A stretch of 64,000 nucleotides of DNA from Agelas oroides (taxonomy: Eukaryota > Porifera > Demospongiae > Agelasida > Agelasidae): contig OX422183.1 in NCBI GenBank assembly GCA_949130485.1, positions 32,210,640 through 32,274,639 on the forward strand. Direction: 5' to 3'. Under the pieces are notes generated by a model that had not been told where the DNA came from, did no database searches, and saw nothing but the letters and a program-made list of their open reading frames with translations. Positions within the stretch are counted from its first letter, which is position 1, and every line of letters starts with the position of its first letter. The position numbers and the translations under genes were made by a program. Of the stretch, positions 38,844 to 61,655 are shown in pieces.

Positions 38844-39146
38844 TAGTGCCCAGACCCCACCCACGAGAGGAGAGGGTCTGGTGACGTTCAGCCGATCCCT
38901 CAGGCTTCATTAACATTGATTACTTTCTGGAGAGAAATTTCCCTTGACCAATCGCATTGCAGAAAACACAATCTGTAGGTCAACACCGGAAATCCTTGGC
39001 TACTTCAGCACGATGACACAGCACTCTTTTGGTGCGTAAATTAGCTATTAGTTCTCAACTATGCATAAAAATTTTTAACAAAGCCTGAGGAATCAGCCAA
39101 ATGTCACCAGACCCTCTCCTTGTGGGTGGAGTCTGGGGACGAGACT
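38844..39146. mobile_element. TAGTC-related palindromic element, second copy
   Basis: Same arms as 28421-28711 (GAGAGGGTCTGGTGACGTTC at the left, GGGGACGAGACTA at the right). It lies about 100 bp upstream of the GPR157-like start codon. Confidence 0.75.
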
Positions 39147-40399
39147 ATGTATACTGACAGAAAAAGTTTCAGATTAATAAAATTAACGAGGTTCGGATCA
39201 ACAAGAAATGATTAATCTACCTAATTAACCATGTTTGGGTAAAATTGAAAAATATTTCTCAATGGGAATGCAGAGGAGGTTGGATACAGTCATGTGACAT
39301 AGTAGTCTCATTCCCAGACCACTGACCCTGGCATGTGCAGGCAAATGTATACACATACAGTCAACCCTGAATAGTCTTGTACTAACAGCTGCAAATATTG
39401 TGCAGGGCTCTACTGTACATGTATAATAACTTGAGACCTTATATTAAGGAGTAGGTAAATGATGATGTCATACACTGACCTAATTATCTGTATCTGAGGA
39501 AAATTGAAAAATAGTTCTCGTAGTGGTAGTGTACACTAACCTATTATCCTTCAGTTGCCATTTACGGACAAAAACAACTAACTTCGGATAATTATGAAAT
39601 TTCAACTGTCAGACCCCCATACCCTCTAGTGCCAGGAAAGTGTCTGGTGAAGCATGTCTAATTCATTATTGGCGTGGCACTTCAAATGGTAATCAATATT
39701 GGTCGGTCGTTGTGTCCACTGTGTAATTCAAACTAGAACAAATCCATTGCAATAACAAATGTTTCCATGACAAGCTAGTTCTTGTGTCATTAGTAGCACT
39801 CAAAAACTCTGGTTGACCGACGTTGCATTCTTTCCTTCGTCAACACTCACAGCAGCTGTGAATCCAACTAGACTTAATGTTTCGCATTAGCCACTTACTC
39901 GATTTGCCTGCGGGCGGGCGGTCATTATTCATTATTCATTACAAGCAAAGGCTATATATAAATCTAGTTTGCCTGGCCTTACTCTACTATCCATGCTAAG
40001 GTCAAGTTTATTCACCGAACGATTCTACCTCTTTCACCAAAGGGAGCCAAACTATATAGACCCACCTTTGCTTTGCAATCTTGTTTATCAACACCTTCAT
40101 AATTTTTCAGGATGGCATCAACCTCCCTACCCATGACAACATAAACACACGGTCCAGGAAAATTGCTACTTGTAGCATTACACAAATATGACATCATTGG
40201 CTGTAGATTATTTACCTCCAAGCCCTTGCGGTCTCAAAGCTGATCTCCCAAGGGGCAGGGATGCAGTAAAATGGAAATCAAACCTGGACTTTTTGGCCCA
40301 CAGTTCGAGCTGGCCACAAGTCACGTCTTAATAGCTTAAACTCTTCTATTAAAGCTAAATATGAGCTTACGTGCGCACAAGGGCCAGCAATCGGTTGAT
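39147..40399. other. No gene seen
   Basis: A/T-rich intergenic sequence without supported exons or clear repeats. Confidence 0.4.
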
Positions 40400-40665
40400 C
40401 TCACTCGCCTGCAAGAACGAAGTCGAAGGTGTAGGACTTCGCCGAGACTTCGCGGTCATCGGCCCCCGTGCATTGATTGGTGCGGCCACAGCGCCGCGCG
40501 CACCATTTAACATGACGTCATGTGTGAATTGCAGTGCAGCTGCAGCTACATGTACATGTAACTCAGGGATAATGCAAGTTCTGTGTTGCTGGGGTAGTGT
40601 TTTTTGTTTGTTTGTTTGTTTGTTTTCATCCCTCCTCTCTGTGGAAGACCTGCTCCTGGAGCTGA
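40400..40665 (+). repeat. Dispersed repeat of about 260 bp, copy 1
   Basis: Contains aagaacgaagtcgaaggtgt, cgcggtcatcgg, cagggataatgcaagtt, a (GTTT)n run and atccctcctctctgtggaag. The same blocks in the same order occur at 41183-41432. SINE-like size, but no clear pol III boxes. Confidence 0.6.
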
Positions 40666-41106
40666 AAGGGCTTGAAAGTATAAATTATCGGGATAAGAAG
40701 CAGATTATGTATATAGATTATGGTTAAACATGTTAAAGCATTTGACTGTAGATGTCAATATCAAAAGTCACAAGGTTTCAAGTGAAAGGATTTTCTTTTC
40801 TTCCAGATTTATATCTTAAATCAGTCAATACTGACAAATAAATCACAAATTATTATATACAAAACACTGAAGTTCAAATGAAATACTGCCGCAGTGTTTT
40901 TTTTCTTTTCAATTAATGCTGAAGAATAAAAAATGAAACTGTTCGTTGTACAAAAAAGGTACAAAATCACAATCACTGAAATATAAATATCTGGTGTTGA
41001 TTTTTTATGAACAGTAAAGAATCTTTCACCACCTGCGATAAGCCGTACGCTGCAGGGAAAAAGACAAACTCTTATGAAGTCAAGATCATGTCACCAGACC
41101 CTTTTC

Positions 41107-41142
41107 TAGCCTCGTTCCCAGGCTCTCCTGGGAACGAGGCTA
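41107..41142. mobile_element. Minimal 36-bp TAGCC hairpin
   Basis: TAGCCTCGTTCCCAGGCT joined almost directly to AGGAACGAGGCTA-type complement (CCTGGGAACGAGGCTA). Flanks ACCCTTTTC and ACCCTTTTA match at 8 of 9 bases. Confidence 0.85.
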
Positions 41143-41182
41143 ACCCTTTTACTCGTGAGAGGACAACAGATCAATCTGAGTG

Positions 41183-41432
41183 CATAACAAGAACGAAGGT
41201 GTACGACTTTGCGGTCATCGGTCCCGCCTTGCACAGGGATGTGATCGCGACATGATTGCACAGTGCCGCGCACCCCTTTTAGCATAATGTCATGTGTGAA
41301 TATGTAGCTGTGCGCAGCACAGCCTCAGGGATAATGCAAGTTCGGTCGGCGTTGCTTCTCAGGCCAGGAGGGGTAGTGTTTTTTGTTTGTTTGTTTGTTT
41401 ATTCATCCCTCCTCTCTGTGGAAGACCTTGTG
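41183..41432 (+). repeat. Dispersed repeat of about 260 bp, copy 2
   Basis: Direct-orientation copy of 40400-40665, with the same (GTTT)n run and end block. Confidence 0.6.
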
Positions 41433-41682
41433 ATCGGTAAATTGTTGGAGCCTAAAAGTGAACCAAAATCTGGTGAAACTTTCCCGAACAAAATAACCAC
41501 TAGACGGTACCTCTTTTTTTCTCCCTTACACCTTCTCTCATTTCTTTCATACTTCTCCCCTCTTCCTCCATCCTCCTCCTCACCTCCCCCTTCCTGCCAC
41601 CTTCCCACCTCCTCTCTCCACTACCCTCCCTCCGCTCCCTCCCCACCATCTCCCGCAATTGCCCTGTCACAAGACTAAGAAG

Positions 41683-42903
41683 CTAACTTACAATAAATCT
41701 GACAGTGAAGTGTGATGCGTCTGTTGTTTTCGGTGTCTGCGCTGGTGCTGTGAGCTGCCCTGAGGGAAGGACACCAATATGAGAGCCCGGGTTCAGGACA
41801 GACTCGAATGTCACGTGTTTGTCCAACGTTGCAGCGGGGATAAAATCACAGTCAGCACCACCCTGGCCCTGGGAGGGTGGGGAGGGAGGGAAGGAAGGAG
41901 GAGGAAGGGAGGAAGAGGAGGAAGAGGAAGGGAGAGGGAGGAAGGTAGGGGGAGGAAGGGGGAGGAAGGAAGGGGGCAGTGATGGAGATAGAGATGGAAA
42001 GCAATGGAGGAAGGGAGGAGAAAGGGGAGGGAGGAAGGAGAATGAGGGAGGGGAGGGGAGGGAGGAGAGGGAAGGGAGGGAGAGAAATAGGGAGAGGAAG
42101 AAGGGCGGAAAAAAGGAGAAAGGGTTGTGAATGTTAGAGGTGTACAGTCATGTCCCAGCATTCTAACATTCTAGTATTCTGGATTGATATCACCCCCTCC
42201 TTCCCTCCTTTCTCCCCTCCTTCCCTCCTTTCCTCCTTTCTCCCCTCCTTCCCTCCTTCCCTCCTTTCTCCCCTCCTTTCTCCCCTCCTTCCCTCCTTTC
42301 TCCCCTCCTTCCCTCCTTCCTCCTTCCCTCCTTTCCCCCCTCCTCCCCTCTTCCTCCCTCCTCACTAAACTCACATATCCCACAAGGTAACCGCTGCAGA
42401 TGGCCAGGTAAAAGTTGGGTTGTGCTACACTGCGCAGCTTGATGTGTGCAGTTGAAGACAACGAAATGACCTCAAACTGACCTGGAGAGGAAAGAGAAGG
42501 GAGAGAGGAAGGAGGAAGGGAGTGAGGGAGGAGGAGGGAGATGGAGGAAAGGGGGACAAAGGGAGGGAGTGACAGAAAGAGGAGAAGGAGGGAGGGAGGG
42601 AGAAAGAGGAGAGGGAGAGAAAGAGGAGAGGGAGAGAGGGAGGGAGGAAGAGGAGAGGGAGAGAGGGAGGGAGGAAGAGGAGAAGGATGGAGGGAGGGAG
42701 AGAGGGAGGGAGGAAGAGGAGAAGGAGGGAGGGAGGGAGGAAGAGAAGGAGGGAGGGAAGGGTGAGAAGAGGGAAGAGGGGGGGAGACTCACATGCTGTG
42801 CCACCATCCCCTGCACAGTCCAACGCTCCATTCTCTATAATTCTCAGACTTCTTCCACACACCTTTGAAACAAGTTGAACGATGCTGCCTGACTTTAGTG
42901 GCC

Positions 42904-42955
<52 letters not shown>

Positions 42956-44898
42956 GGTGTGGGTGTGGGTGTGTGGGTGGGCAGGTGGCATGATTATATG
43001 TGGTATTGTGTATGTACCCCAGTAGCTAACCCTCAGCCACGTTCCCGGGCCACTCCCAAAGTTTTATTTCCTGACAGCTGTGGAGAAAAACTCATGTCCA
43101 GGCCACTCCCAGATTTTATCTTGGTAGTTGTAGAGATATTTCCACCCAGACCTCTCAGCAAGGAGCCCACACAGGAATGCCTCACAAGGTTCGTACAGGG
43201 GACTTACATATCCAAATTTGGTCATCTCTGGCTCTTTATGCCCCCGATACCAAGAATAAACAAATGCAATGTTTTATAAACAAGGGAACAATCTACTGCC
43301 TCAGGGTTTTCAACTACAATGTAAAGTGAAGCTAGAAGTTAGGCTTGGTTATTATGACTGACCTCGCAAGCTAAGTTTGTAAGTTGCCAGTTTAACGCTA
43401 GGCGAGTCACGGGAGACCATTTTAACTGCCAGACCTGTTCAGACTTGTCGAAACCCCCGTGCAGCTTTTGCGTCCATCATGATTTTTTCCCATAGAGCCG
43501 TTCTTGTACCCTGTATTCACGATTCTTGACCTTGGAATGTTGTTTCATTGTCACTATCTCGTGACCACGACACCACGTCCTCTGCACTCCCCTCTCCCTT
43601 TGCCCCTCCTCCCCCCCTCTCCTTTTGCCCTTCCCCCCTCCCTCCTCCCTCCCTCCTCTGTCCCAACAGTTGTTGTGATTATGTACATACCAATTTACCA
43701 GGGGATCATAGCTGATGGATTTTGAGATGTCTTTGGCAGCAGAGTCCAAGGCCCTTCCAAGTCCGCTCTTAGAGAAAATGGAAGAGGAGGGGGAGGGAAG
43801 GAGAAGGGGGAGGGAAGGAGGAGAAGGAGTTGGGGGGGGGGGGGGGGGGGGGGGGGAGGTAGCGAAAGAGGATGAGGAGAAGAAGGAGGATGAGGAAGGG
43901 AGAGAGAAAGAAGAGAAGGAAGAGAAGGAGGGGAGGTGGAGGAATGGGGGAGGAGGAGAAGGAGGAGGAGAAGGAGGAGGAGAAGGAGGAGAAGGAGGAG
44001 GAGAAGGAGGAAGAGAAGGAAGAGGAGGAGGGGAGGTGGAGGAATAAAAGGAGTGAGGGGAGAGGAGAGAAAAGATCAGAACATGAAAATGGGCTAGGCA
44101 AATTTGCGTGCCACTCACCAGAATGTCGTTGGATTGCTGTGGACAAAGAAAAATAAAAAGAAGGTTAGGGTAAACTAACTTACTTCACATGACATTCTCA
44201 TACATCAGTCTTGCGCTCAGATCTAGCCTCGTACCCAGGCCTCCATGCGGCCTGGGTACGAGGCTAGCTCAGAACCCACTCTCTCACAAGGAAAAATGGC
44301 CTAGCGTACCAAGATGAGTTTAAGTCAGGCCAAAATTTTGCAACATGCCTGTTCAATATTAAATATCCCAGGCCTTCCGTAGTAGCGTACTGGAAGCACT
44401 CAAACACTAAAGGAAATGAAGGCCTGGGAATGAGACTAGTGTCTTTATCTTCTTGCTCACACTTCTGACAGCTGGTCTCTGCTGTACCACGACAGGTTGG
44501 TGTACCACGACAGGTTGACATACAGGAGGAGGCGTGTAGCCAGGAGCAGGGGGCGGGTTGGTAGGAGGAGGGTAAGCTGGGTTAGTAGGTGGAGGAGGGT
44601 AATTGTAAGCTGGATTTGCAGGTGGAGGAGGGTTGTAAGATGGATTCACAGGTGGAGGAGGGTAATTGTACGGCTGATTTGCAGGTGGAGGAGGGTAATT
44701 GTACGGCTGATTCGCAGGTGGAGGAGGGTAATTGTACGGCTGATTTGCAGGTGGAGGAGGGTAATTGTAAGCTGGATTCGCAGGTGGAGGAGGGTAATTG
44801 TAGGGCTGGTTGGCAGGAGGAGGGTTGTAAGCTGGGTTTGTTGCAGGTGGGGGGTTGTAGGCTGGGTTGGTAGGAGGAGGAGGGTTGTACTGCGCCAT
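41683..44898 (-). CDS. Proline-rich protein with C-terminal beta-trefoil-like domain
   Basis: Exons in transcript order: 44898-44461, 44136-44119 (18 nt), 43767-43699, 42904-42793, 42481-42375, 41868-41683. All junctions have AG/GT borders and matching phases; total 309 aa. Exon 1 encodes a 146-aa low-complexity region of repeated NQPYNYPPPPA/NPAYNPPP units, then a short Val/Gln/Arg segment. Exons 4-6 give about 130 aa with three internally similar beta-rich segments (GSIVQLVSKVCGRSLRI, HIKLRSVAQPNFYLAI, HIGVLPSGQL). This pattern is typical of beta-trefoil folds such as FGF, IL-1 or ricin B; the exact family is not established. No signal peptide was seen, so a cytosolic or unconventionally secreted protein is possible. 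The stop is preceded by GTAAGT, a perfect donor sequence, so the gene may be spliced to further exons. The tiny second exon needs RNA confirmation. Confidence 0.68.
41880..42125. repeat. Purine-rich tract
   Basis: GGAGGAAGGGAGG-type sequence. On the minus strand it is the pyrimidine tract before the last modelled exon of the beta-trefoil gene. Confidence 0.85.
42190..42786. repeat. Pyrimidine (42190-42366) and purine (42484-42786) tracts flanking an exon
   Basis: CTCCTTCCCTCCTTTC units on one side and GGGAGGAAGAGGAGA units on the other side of the beta-trefoil gene exon 42481-42375. Confidence 0.85.
42906..42975. repeat. (GT)n, on the minus strand a (CA)n acceptor tract
   Basis: On the minus strand it reads (CA)n ending in CAG immediately before the exon 42904-42793. 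Confidence 0.92.
43775..44060. repeat. GAGGAGAAG purine tract
   Basis: Includes a long poly-G run and about 25 GAGGAGAAG/GGAGGAGGA units. It makes up most of the intron between the 18-nt exon and the next exon of the minus-strand gene. Confidence 0.88.
44224..44266. mobile_element. 43-bp TAGCC hairpin
   Basis: TAGCCTCGTACCCAGGCC and its exact complement GGCCTGGGTACGAGGCTA around a 7-base loop. Flanks GCTCAGATC and GCTCAGAAC match at 8 of 9 bases. The compensated GTACCC/GGGTAC change in both arms shows arm matching. Confidence 0.85.
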
Positions 44899-45350
44899 CT
44901 CAGATCTTGCCGCTTTTACAAATGTCTAGCATTAGACTGTGTACACACACTAGTAAGCCTGGCTGTAGCCTCGAGCGGCCGGCTATGCAGACTTAACGGT
45001 ACGCGTGCTGAGTCAGCAGATGGTCACATGATCGGCCCAACCCCTGGGGCATGCGCGTCGTGAGACATTGGTTGTTATGGTAACTAGCCACCCACGCGCC
45101 AAGCAAACCACATCATGGAGCGATGGGACATAGCCATCGAAACAGCACGCAGTCGGTCTTCCTGGCGGAGCATTTTCTCCTTGCGAGCTTTGTTGTTACT
45201 GTGGTGAAGTGTATAAAATACTGACTTCTAGTTGAAGCAGTCATAGTTCGCGGAGCCAGACTTAAGGTGCTTGTATTGAGACTGAGACAAGTGTTCGGAC
45301 CAAGTCTCAAGTTCTTGAAAGCGAGAAGAAAAGTGGTCGCAACCCCGAGA
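44899..45350. promoter_or_regulatory. Probable divergent promoter and USP 5' non-coding exon
   Basis: The proline-rich/beta-trefoil gene starts at 44898 on the minus strand and the USP gene reads the other way from 45842. A consensus donor (gtgagt, 45351-45356) ends a plausible non-coding first exon of the USP gene, and a tract ending ttctattgcag at about 45692 is a plausible acceptor for the exon that carries the USP start. Head-to-head arrangement within 1 kb suggests a shared promoter. Confidence 0.4.
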
Positions 45351-45841
45351 GTGAGTAATATCTCGCATACATGACGTACAGCTCAAACAGCTGTTAATTA
45401 ACTAACTAGTGCTAGTTATTAAGATCACATGACACACCCCCTTCGAATTTGTCTCCTCAAAGAATGTTTTTCCATCTTCAAAATTTTCAGTGTAGTACCT
45501 TTCTGCATAATTCCAGCTCCTTTCTTTGTGATGTGCACTTTTCCCGAGCGCCTGGGAACATTGCACTACCACTCATTCTCTACTGCACAGTGACAGTGTA
45601 TGTGTCTGTCGTATAATTTGTCTGTGAGTTTTTTTTAACTTTTCTTATGCATGTTAAAATTCCCTACTGCATGTTAAAATTTTCTATTGCAGTTTGGAAG
45701 TTGGAGCTATTTGAAAGTTTGCTACATGTTCAAGTTTCTACATGAATACACTGTTATTTGCCCGAACCTGGACTACTCATCTTTGCAAGAAACCTAAGCT
45801 TCTACGATATCTGATGAAAACCTGCAAGTCAATGGCCAGTC

Positions 45842-58426
<12,585 letters not shown>

Positions 58427-58747
58427 CCAATCAGGTTCTACGATTGTTTTTTTGTATCTAATTTCTTCCTTTTTTCAGAGCTCCTCCTTTGCTCGTAACC
58501 ATTCCAGCTTGTACAGTGTAACCATTCCAGCATATTGCGTCTAACAAGTCCAGCACTGAACATGACGGCTTATATAAATCAGTGTTTCAGCTATCAGGCA
58601 GATTCTTACCCCTCATCCCTCCCTCTGCATATATCACTTACTGCTTTGTGCATAAATGTAAATTTTAACCCTGGACGTTTTCAGTTTCTTCCACTGCTCT
58701 CATTTTTCTTTTGATGTTTATGCATTGTTTACCTGTTTACTTTATGT

Positions 58748-59016
58748 CAAGAGCGCATAAGAACGGGCGGCTAGAGTAAGAGCATGTAACTACACGTACG
58801 TAAAATTCGAAACCGGGCGGAATTTACCACCAGTGCTAATAATAGTAACACGCCCTGCGCACGCTGCGTTGACATAAGCCATTATGCATTGTTGCTAAGC
58901 ACGCACGTGACCGTGTGTTCTATTTTTAGTACAGTTCAATAATTTTGCCCGGACTATATAGGCTTGTATTGGAGTTACACGCTCTTACTCTAGCCGCCCG
59001 TTCTTATGCGCTCTTG
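58748..59016. mobile_element. CAAGAGCGCATAAG palindromic element in the USP 3' UTR
   Basis: CAAGAGCGCATAAGAACGGG to its complement ending TTATGCGCTCTTG, 269 bp. Flanked by TTTATGT on both sides (58741-58747 and 59017-59023). Confidence 0.85.
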
Positions 59017-59122
59017 TTTATGTGTATAGTGTTTACTTTGTTGTCTATTGCCTTGTTTATTCATGCTTGTAATTTGTACATGTGCATTTGTATCTAAGCG
59101 ATGAATAACATGGTATAATTAA

Positions 59123-59128
59123 AATAAA
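59123..59128 (+). terminator. Likely poly(A) signal of the USP gene
   Basis: AATAAA about 700 bases after the USP stop codon (58424-58426), in A/T-rich sequence. If used, the 3' UTR would include the palindromic element at 58748-59016. Confidence 0.45.
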
Positions 59129-59218
59129 CCTTATCAGCTAATGAGTTTTTATAGCCTGGCTGTACTGTCAACTATGATCACCACATGGTGATAAATGTGC
59201 ACTTTGAAATCCCTTGGT

Positions 59219-59372
59219 AGCCATTACCATGGTAACAGACACAAGCCATTACCATGGTAACAGATGGGTCCCTCATTGAAACACAAGCCATTACCATGGT
59301 AACAGACAGGGTCCCCCACTGAAACACAAGCCATTACCATGGTAACAGACAGGGGTCCCTCATTGAAACACA
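59219..59372. repeat. About 47-bp tandem repeat
   Basis: Three to four units containing AAGCCATTACCATGGTAACA and GGGTCCCTCATTGAAACAC. The CCATTACCATGGTAAC block itself is palindromic. Confidence 0.88.
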
Positions 59373-59689
59373 AGATCCATGCCGTCACATGACCACACAT
59401 GACTGTCACATGAGAGTATGGGTCTCTCAAACCAGGTATCCTGGGTTTGATTCCTGATGACTGCTGCTTTTCACTCCCTCTAACTTCATTGCACAGTTTG
59501 TTTTCACTTCTCTTCATTTTGCCTCTATCATCAAACATATACATGCATAGCCTCTTCTCAGGCCTTCCCCACTTCCAGTTCTTGATTGCTTGCAGTATGC
59601 AAAACAAAAATCTGAGGCGGAAAGAGGCTAAGCCAATGCCATGTCAACATTATGCGCCTCGATCTCATGTTATGCCCCACTACCCCTGG

Positions 59690-59929
59690 CAAGAGTGCAT
59701 AAGAACGGGCGGCTAGAGTGTAACTCCATAAAATTTGAAACCGGGCGGAATTTACCGCGAGTACTAAAACTAGTAACATACTGCGCAGCTGCGCGTAGAC
59801 ATATGCCATTGTTGCTAAGCACGTGACCAGGTGTTCTATTTTTAGTACAGTTCAATAATTTTGCTCGGACTATGGGCTTCTATTGGATTTACATGCTCTT
59901 ACTCTAGCCGCCCGTTCTCATGCGCTCAT
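59690..59929. mobile_element. CAAGAGCGCATAAG palindromic element, copy 6
   Basis: CAAGAGTGCATAAGAACGGG to TCATGCGCTC. It is bracketed by a direct duplication of about 55 bp (aggctaagccaatgccatgt and on) at 59625-59680 and 59930-59985. Confidence 0.8.
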
Positions 59930-60435
59930 AGGCTAAGCCAATGCCATGTAAACATTATGCGCCTCGATCTACTACCCCCGGCCAGTACAGGCTATATTGG
60001 GGCAAGGTGGGGATTTGACTAATTAAAACTTTAATTGCCTCACTATACAGGGCATCTCCTATAATCAGATTCCCCTGGGGGATTACTGGGGATTTGACAC
60101 ATAGTGTAACTATGCAGTACAATATTGCCATATTTGTGACCTCTTCAGAGGTAATCAAATTTCCAACTATAGGGACAGTCTCTTTCAGTCAACCCCTGTT
60201 ATCTGCCCATATGGGGGGTAGTGGGGCATAACACTGATAGGCACATTATAGCGTGCTTTGAAAACCACTTGGTAACGTTTTAGCCGACTAACAATCAAAA
60301 GCCATTTAAGTTGGTGCACTCTTATTTTGGGAGGGGGCCAAAGAATGTTTGTTCAATTGATAGTATGTGCAGAAACTGCAGTTGTTGTAATTCAATCCGG
60401 AACGATGCAAGTATGTGTTGTGTGGGGGTGCTCAC

Positions 60436-60520
60436 CACATGACTGTCACATGACCTAACATGACCGTCACATGACCTAACATGACTGTCACATGACCTCA
60501 CATGACTGTCACATGACCAT
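60436..60520. repeat. About 20-bp minisatellite
   Basis: Four to five units of ACATGACTGTCACATGACCT. Confidence 0.88.
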
Positions 60521-61340
60521 GCTGACTAGGGACAAAGCTAGTCTATTGAGCTGGCCTCATATTCCTGGAGGGTAAGTGATGGTCGAGCTCGCTAGACTAG
60601 GTCGACACTGCCCGAGTGTGTGGGCTATATTCCATGCGTCTTGTGTCGTATTCCAGAATTACAACTCAGACCAATCACATCAAAGCTTTAGCATCAGGCT
60701 AATTACTAATTAGACACTGCAATGCTTCCAATTACTACCTCCTCAAAGTGTACATTAATGAAGAATGCGTGGTGTATACATACTTAACACTCCGAACACC
60801 TGAGGCTTCTAACAAATCATCACCTCCAATGATGACTCAGCAGACACACATAGCTTGTTGGAATTTTTGTGGTGGATTCATTTTCTTGCATTTGTGAGTC
60901 AATTAGACTGCATTTGTTAAAAACCGCACACTGTGTGTTGGCGTTCCCTACGCACGTACGTTAGTATGTTAGTATGCAGGGCACACAACTAGCCTCGTTC
61001 CCAGGCCCGAAAAGGAGGAGGAGAAAGGGCCTGGCTTTAGTCGTTCAGCACACAATGCACAATGTAAATTGTAAAATCAGAATCATGAAAATTTTGTGCA
61101 ACAAACATTCTTGTATTTTTATTCCTTCGAAATTTCAATGTTTTCAATATTAGTCTCATTCCCAGACTTTCCTGGGAATGAGACTGAGGGACATGTCTCA
61201 CTACCTAGCAACACCATGAGACGTGGTGTCTAACTTATTGGACTGCAGTCAACATTAACACGGCTAACACGATTGAGAGAAGTTACAGCAACTCTGCTCA
61301 CATGGACTCTAGCTATCGGATTTAGATGTACATTACATTC
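60521..61340. other. Intergenic sequence, no gene seen
   Basis: Holds a partial TAGCC arm near 60991 and a 36-bp TAGTCTCATTCCC hairpin at about 61151-61186. Otherwise unremarkable. Confidence 0.4.
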
Positions 61341-61655
61341 TAGTCTCGTGCCCAGCCTCCCGGTGAGAAACGGTCTGGTGAACAAAGTCGAATTTCTTGG
61401 GCTTATTCCCCAAAAGTGGTAAGGACCAATGAGATTGTGAGATCGGTAATTATTATGTAGCACTTCCCTTATAACAGCAAACTTTAAAAATCTACTCGAG
61501 TACTGTACCCGTACCTTTTTTGAACGGCTTTGGCGTAAAACGTTTGAACGTTGCTAGGTGACACTGTTGCTAAAGTGTGCACTAGCCCAAGAAATTCGAC
61601 TTTGTTCACCAGACCATTTCTCCTCGTGAGAGGGTGGGATCTGGGGACGAGACTA
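61341..61655. mobile_element. TAGTC-type palindromic element, fourth copy
   Basis: TAGTCTCGTGCCCAGCC to GGGGACGAGACTA, with the AAGTCGAATTTCTTGGGCTT arm and its complement. No clear TSD. Confidence 0.75.

Noticed and set aside
44497-45063. 188-residue Arg/Trp/Val-rich plus-strand frame
   Set aside because: Antisense shadow of the proline-rich repeat exon of the minus-strand gene.
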